Shown here: in pieces, positions 30,292 to 32,535 of the stretch | Numbering within the stretch: position 1 is the stretch's first letter | How the letters are laid out: each line of letters starts with the position of its first letter | DNA from: Nocardia jinanensis | Lineage (GTDB): Bacteria; Actinomycetota; Actinomycetes; Mycobacteriales; Mycobacteriaceae | Reading direction: 5' to 3' | DNA: 32,535 bases | Assembly: GCF_014645735.1 (NCBI RefSeq) | Contig: NZ_BMMH01000042.1 | Location: 1 to 32,535 of the forward strand | Made by a program: the position numbers and the translations under genes | Notes under the pieces: generated by a model | What the model saw: only the letters and a program-made list of their open reading frames with translations | Told to the model about the DNA's origin: nothing | Databases searched by the model: none

Positions 30292-30951
30292 ATGGCGAAG
30301 AAACGCAAGGTCGGAAATCTACTGGCCCTCGCGGTGCTCGCGGTGATGCAGGACGAAGCCATGCACCGGTATCAGATCGCGGCGCGGCTGCGCGATTACG
30401 GGAAGGACCGGGATCTCGATATCAAGTGGGGGTCCCTGTACACGGTTGTGCAGAACCTGGCCAAGGCCGGTTTTCTCGAGGTGGTGGGCAGTGAACGGGA
30501 GGGTTCGCGGCCGGAGCGGGTGATCTACCGGATCACCGCAGCCGGACGCGATGAACTCGTCGACTGGACCCGGGAGCTGATCGCCGAGCCCGAACCCGAA
30601 CCCGGACGGTTCCTCGCGGGACTGTCGATCCTGGCGGTGCTGCCGCCGGACGAGGTGGCCGGACTGCTGGGACGCCGGCTCACCGTGCTGGACGAGCAGA
30701 TCGCGCAGGTGAAACAGGAACTCGCGGAGCTCGCCGCAACCCTGCCCCGGTTGTTCCTCATCGAATCCGAGTACGGGCTGGCCGTATTGGCAGCCGAAGC
30801 CGAGTGGACCAGGGCGTTCCGCGCCGAACTGATCGAGGGGACCTTCCCCGATATGGCGGAATGGCAGGCATGGCATCGGAGTGGGTCCGCTGTGGACAGC
30901 GCTCGTGCCCGTGCCTATGTGGAGGGGGCTGATACGACGACCGGTCAGTGA
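30292..30951 (+). CDS. PadR family transcriptional regulator
   Basis: The 219-aa protein has an N-terminal PadR winged helix (about 7-90), with LLALAVLAVMQDEAMHRYQI, WGSLYTVVQNLAKAGFLEVV and the wing REGSRPERVIYRIT. A C-terminal helical domain (about 105-205) probably dimerises and senses a ligand; this is the long PadR type. AAGGAGG precedes the ATG at 30292. A 30-bp palindrome overlaps its promoter. The FAD monooxygenase gene 180 bp downstream is the probable second target, a common pairing in which the repressor answers to the monooxygenase substrate (inference). Confidence 0.92.
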   Translation: MAKKRKVGNLLALAVLAVMQDEAMHRYQIAARLRDYGKDRDLDIKWGSLYTVVQNLAKAGFLEVVGSEREGSRPERVIYRITAAGRDELVDWTRELIAEPEPEPGRFLAGLSILAVLPPDEVAGLLGRRLTVLDEQIAQVKQELAELAATLPRLFLIESEYGLAVLAAEAEWTRAFRAELIEGTFPDMAEWQAWHRSGSAVDSARARAYVEGADTTTGQ

Positions 30952-30956
30952 ATCGA

Positions 30957-31006
30957 GAACCGGGCTCGATGGAGGTGCGGCTACACCACCATCGAGCTCG
31001 GGTTAC
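30957..31006 (+). terminator. Hairpin after padR, terminator or operator
   Basis: AACCGGGCTCGATGG (30958-30972) can pair with CCATCGAGCTCGGGTT (30989-31004), about 14 bp with a bulge, around a 16-nt loop. It begins 6 nt after the padR stop. There is no T tract. It could end padR transcription before the monooxygenase promoter. Confidence 0.45.
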
Positions 31007-31091
31007 CGTCTCGGACCGTGCCCGCGCGAACGCACACCCGGCCACGAGTTTGGCAGAACACAGGATAACCGGGTGGTGGATCGCCGGGGCG

Positions 31092-31116
31092 GTTCGGTTG
31101 TGAACACGAACCGAAC
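31092..31116. promoter_or_regulatory. 8-bp inverted repeat upstream of the FAD monooxygenase
   Basis: GTTCGGTT (31092-31099) and AACCGAAC (31109-31116) are perfect inverted repeats with a 9-nt spacer. The site lies 17 nt before the ATG, where a repressor would act. It does not resemble the padR palindrome closely, so a different regulator is possible. Confidence 0.55.
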
Positions 31117-31127
31117 TCCTGAGGAGT
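31115..31127 (+). promoter_or_regulatory. Palindrome containing the monooxygenase ribosome binding site
   Basis: ACTCCT-G-AGGAGT is a perfect inverted repeat whose right half holds the AGGAG Shine-Dalgarno sequence. The ATG at 31134 follows at normal spacing. It overlaps the end of the inverted repeat at 31092-31116 by two bases. Its 1-nt loop is too short to fold as drawn, so a protein-binding role is more likely than RNA sequestration. Confidence 0.4.
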
Positions 31128-31133
31128 ACACCC

Positions 31134-32372
31134 ATGTCCGGAATCGAGACCGCGCTGGTGATCGGCGGCGGTATCGCGGGGCCCGTGGCGGCCACCGCAT
31201 TGCGAAAGGCGGGTATCGAGGCCCGCGTCTACGAGGCCTACCCGGGCCCGGCCCACACCATCGGCAGCGGCCTCGCCCTGGCACCGAACGGTGTCGCGGC
31301 CCTGGATGTGATCGGCGCCGGGGACGCCGTACGCGATATCGCGGTGCCGGTGCCGCGGATGGCGTTATCGGTCGGCCCTAAGATGCTGCCGATGCCCACA
31401 CTGGGTGATCAGCCACCGTTGCAACTGGTGGAGCGCAGCGAATTGCACCGGGTGCTGTACGACCGGGCGGTGGCGGCCGGGGTGCCGGTCGAATTCGGCA
31501 AGCGCCTCGTCTCGGCGGAGCAGGCGGCGGACGGGGTCCGCGTGCGGTTCGCCGACGGCACCACCGCCACGGCGGATGTGCTGGTGGGCGCCGACGGTAT
31601 CCGCTCGACTGTCCGCCGGTTGATCGATCCGGACGCCCCGGGGCCGGATTTCACCGGGATGCTCGGTTTCGGGGCGACGGTCGACTGCGCGGTCGACACC
31701 GAACCGGAGACCATCGTCTTCGCCTATGGTGCCCGCGCCTATTACCTGTACTGGCCGGCCGGACCCGGCCGGATCAGCTGGGGTGCGAATCTGCCCAGCA
31801 AGGAATATCTCTCGCTGCCGGAGGCCCGCCGAGTGCCGGCCGAGCGGTGGCTGGAGATCCTGCGCGAAACCTACGGCGACGACACCCCCGGCGGACAGCT
31901 GGCCCGGGCGACCACCCCGGCACAGCTCGAGGTCGTGGGCGCGCTGCACATCATGCCGCCCGTTCCGCGCTGGTACCGCGACCGGATGGTGCTGGTCGGC
32001 GATGCCGTGCACGCGCCGTCGAACAGCTCCGGTCAGGGGGCGTCGCTGGCGATCGAGAGCGCGATCCAGCTGGCGCGCTGTCTGCGCGATATCCCCGATC
32101 CCGCGACCGCGTTCGCCGCGTACGAGAGTCTGCGCCGCCCACGCGTCGAGGGCGTGGCCGCGCGCGCTGCGAAGATCAACCACAGCAAAACCCCGGGTCC
32201 GGTCGCCCGCAAGGTGATGCAGCTGATCATGCCGATCATGGCGCGCACGGTGATGAACCCGGAGAAGACACTCGCCGGCGAACACCGCTACCGGATCGAC
32301 TGGGACGAGCCGGTGCGCGTCGCTCCTGAATCGTCATCGGCCCCGATCGCAGGCCCGATGAAGACTGTGTGA
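31134..32372 (+). CDS. FAD-dependent aromatic-type monooxygenase
   Basis: The 412-aa class A flavoprotein monooxygenase has GGGIAG for the FAD adenosine (11-16), the DG motif at 154-155 (LVGADGIRST) and the GD motif at 289-290 (LVGDAVHAPS). It belongs to the PHBH-like group that hydroxylates aromatic or polycyclic substrates using NAD(P)H and oxygen; relatives inactivate antibiotics or tailor polyketides. The substrate is unknown. GAGGAG precedes the ATG. It lies downstream of a PadR gene with palindromes in its leader, so inducible expression is likely (inference). Confidence 0.9.
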   Translation: MSGIETALVIGGGIAGPVAATALRKAGIEARVYEAYPGPAHTIGSGLALAPNGVAALDVIGAGDAVRDIAVPVPRMALSVGPKMLPMPTLGDQPPLQLVERSELHRVLYDRAVAAGVPVEFGKRLVSAEQAADGVRVRFADGTTATADVLVGADGIRSTVRRLIDPDAPGPDFTGMLGFGATVDCAVDTEPETIVFAYGARAYYLYWPAGPGRISWGANLPSKEYLSLPEARRVPAERWLEILRETYGDDTPGGQLARATTPAQLEVVGALHIMPPVPRWYRDRMVLVGDAVHAPSNSSGQGASLAIESAIQLARCLRDIPDPATAFAAYESLRRPRVEGVAARAAKINHSKTPGPVARKVMQLIMPIMARTVMNPEKTLAGEHRYRIDWDEPVRVAPESSSAPIAGPMKTV

Positions 32373-32433
32373 GCGCGGTTCTCGATGTGAATCCGAGGCT
32401 GATCCCGAGTTCAGCGAAGCCCACAGGGCGAGC

Positions 32434-32465
32434 GCCGTCCCCTCGACTCCTCCCCGAGGGGCGGC
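32434..32465 (+). terminator. Candidate terminator after the FAD monooxygenase
   Basis: GCCGTCCCCTCG (32434-32445) pairs with CGAGGGGCGGC (32455-32465), about 11 bp with one bulge, around a 9-nt loop. It lies 62 nt after the stop codon. No T tract follows; repeat copy 5 starts at once. Confidence 0.45.
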
Positions 32466-32467
32466 AT

Positions 32468-32535
32468 CGGTGGCGGGGCCCGCCCCGGTTCTGGAGCGAC
32501 GTAGCGAAGGTGCGCAGCGGCGCGTGTAGTCGGCC
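32468..32535. repeat. Dispersed intergenic repeat, copy 5 (cut by window end)
   Basis: GGCGGGGCCCGCCCCGGTTC at 32472-32491, followed by TGGAGCGACGTAGCGAAGG, matches the left arm and loop of copy 2. It then reads GTGCGCAGCGGCGCGTGTAG, close to the continuation in copy 3. The window ends before any right arm could be seen. Confidence 0.75.

Noticed and set aside
1..32535. CRISPR array, tRNA, integrase, prophage or secondary-metabolite cluster
   Set aside because: I searched by eye for regular spaced repeats, tRNA cores, recombinases and large synthases and saw none.

Overview
The window is high-GC actinobacterial chromosome, most likely Nocardia or a close relative in the Mycobacteriales. It opens with the 5S rRNA of an rrn operon. 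The gene content and order match, from memory, the M. tuberculosis Rv1321-Rv1343c neighbourhood: nucS, methylmalonyl-CoA epimerase, fadA4, a thioredoxin-fold/TPR protein, glgB, glgE, glgP, dinG, pncB, clpS, a P1-family hydrolase, mec, cysO, cysM, a rhomboid, a metallo-beta-lactamase-fold phosphodiesterase, rph, rdgB and LprD-like. I see no integrase, transposase, phage gene, tRNA or CRISPR array. This is a core-genome region carrying a dispersed intergenic repeat.

Layout. 1-260: end of an rrn operon (spacer, 5S, strong terminator). 640-1650: nucS and a small zinc-site protein. 2110-3770: a DivIVA-like coiled-coil protein and methylmalonyl-CoA epimerase on the minus strand. 4136-6675: fadA4, a DUF3817 membrane protein and a thioredoxin-like TPR protein. 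6721-13843: the alpha-glucan block, with glgE-glgB divergent from glgP. 14254-16255: an NCS2 purine permease and a DoxX protein. 16471-20490: dinG, a short-chain dehydrogenase, an LprD-like protein and a second DUF3817 protein. 20501-25246: a seven-gene minus-strand run, mec-cysO-cysM-rhomboid-phosphodiesterase-rph-rdgB. 25703-27714: clpS, DUF2017 and a P1 (NylC/DmpA-type) hydrolase. 27872-30172: pncB, pncA and a MmcQ/YjbR protein. 30252-32372: a PadR regulator and an FAD monooxygenase, each preceded by palindromes.

How the genes work together. GlgE polymerises maltose-1-phosphate, GlgB branches the glucan and GlgP degrades it. CysM, CysO and Mec form the protein-thiocarboxylate route to cysteine, and this CysO has two residues after its diglycine. 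PncA and PncB form a nicotinamide salvage pair. NucS acts in non-canonical mismatch repair, DinG in DNA repair, and RdgB removes non-canonical purine nucleotides.

Two window-wide patterns stand out. First, a structured repeat (about 200 bp when full length) occurs at five sites, all intergenic: near 4012-4115, 11066-11284, 25443-25500, 25513-25710 and 32468-end. It has a nested G/C hairpin followed by a second GCGGCGCC-gaa-GGCGCCGC hairpin. Second, 17 genes lack a convincing ribosome binding site but have a TANNNT or nANNNT hexamer ending exactly 6 or 7 nt before the start codon, which predicts leaderless mRNAs and settles several starts. Compared with M. tuberculosis, the clpS-to-lprD segment appears inverted and murI is missing from between the rhomboid and phosphodiesterase genes.
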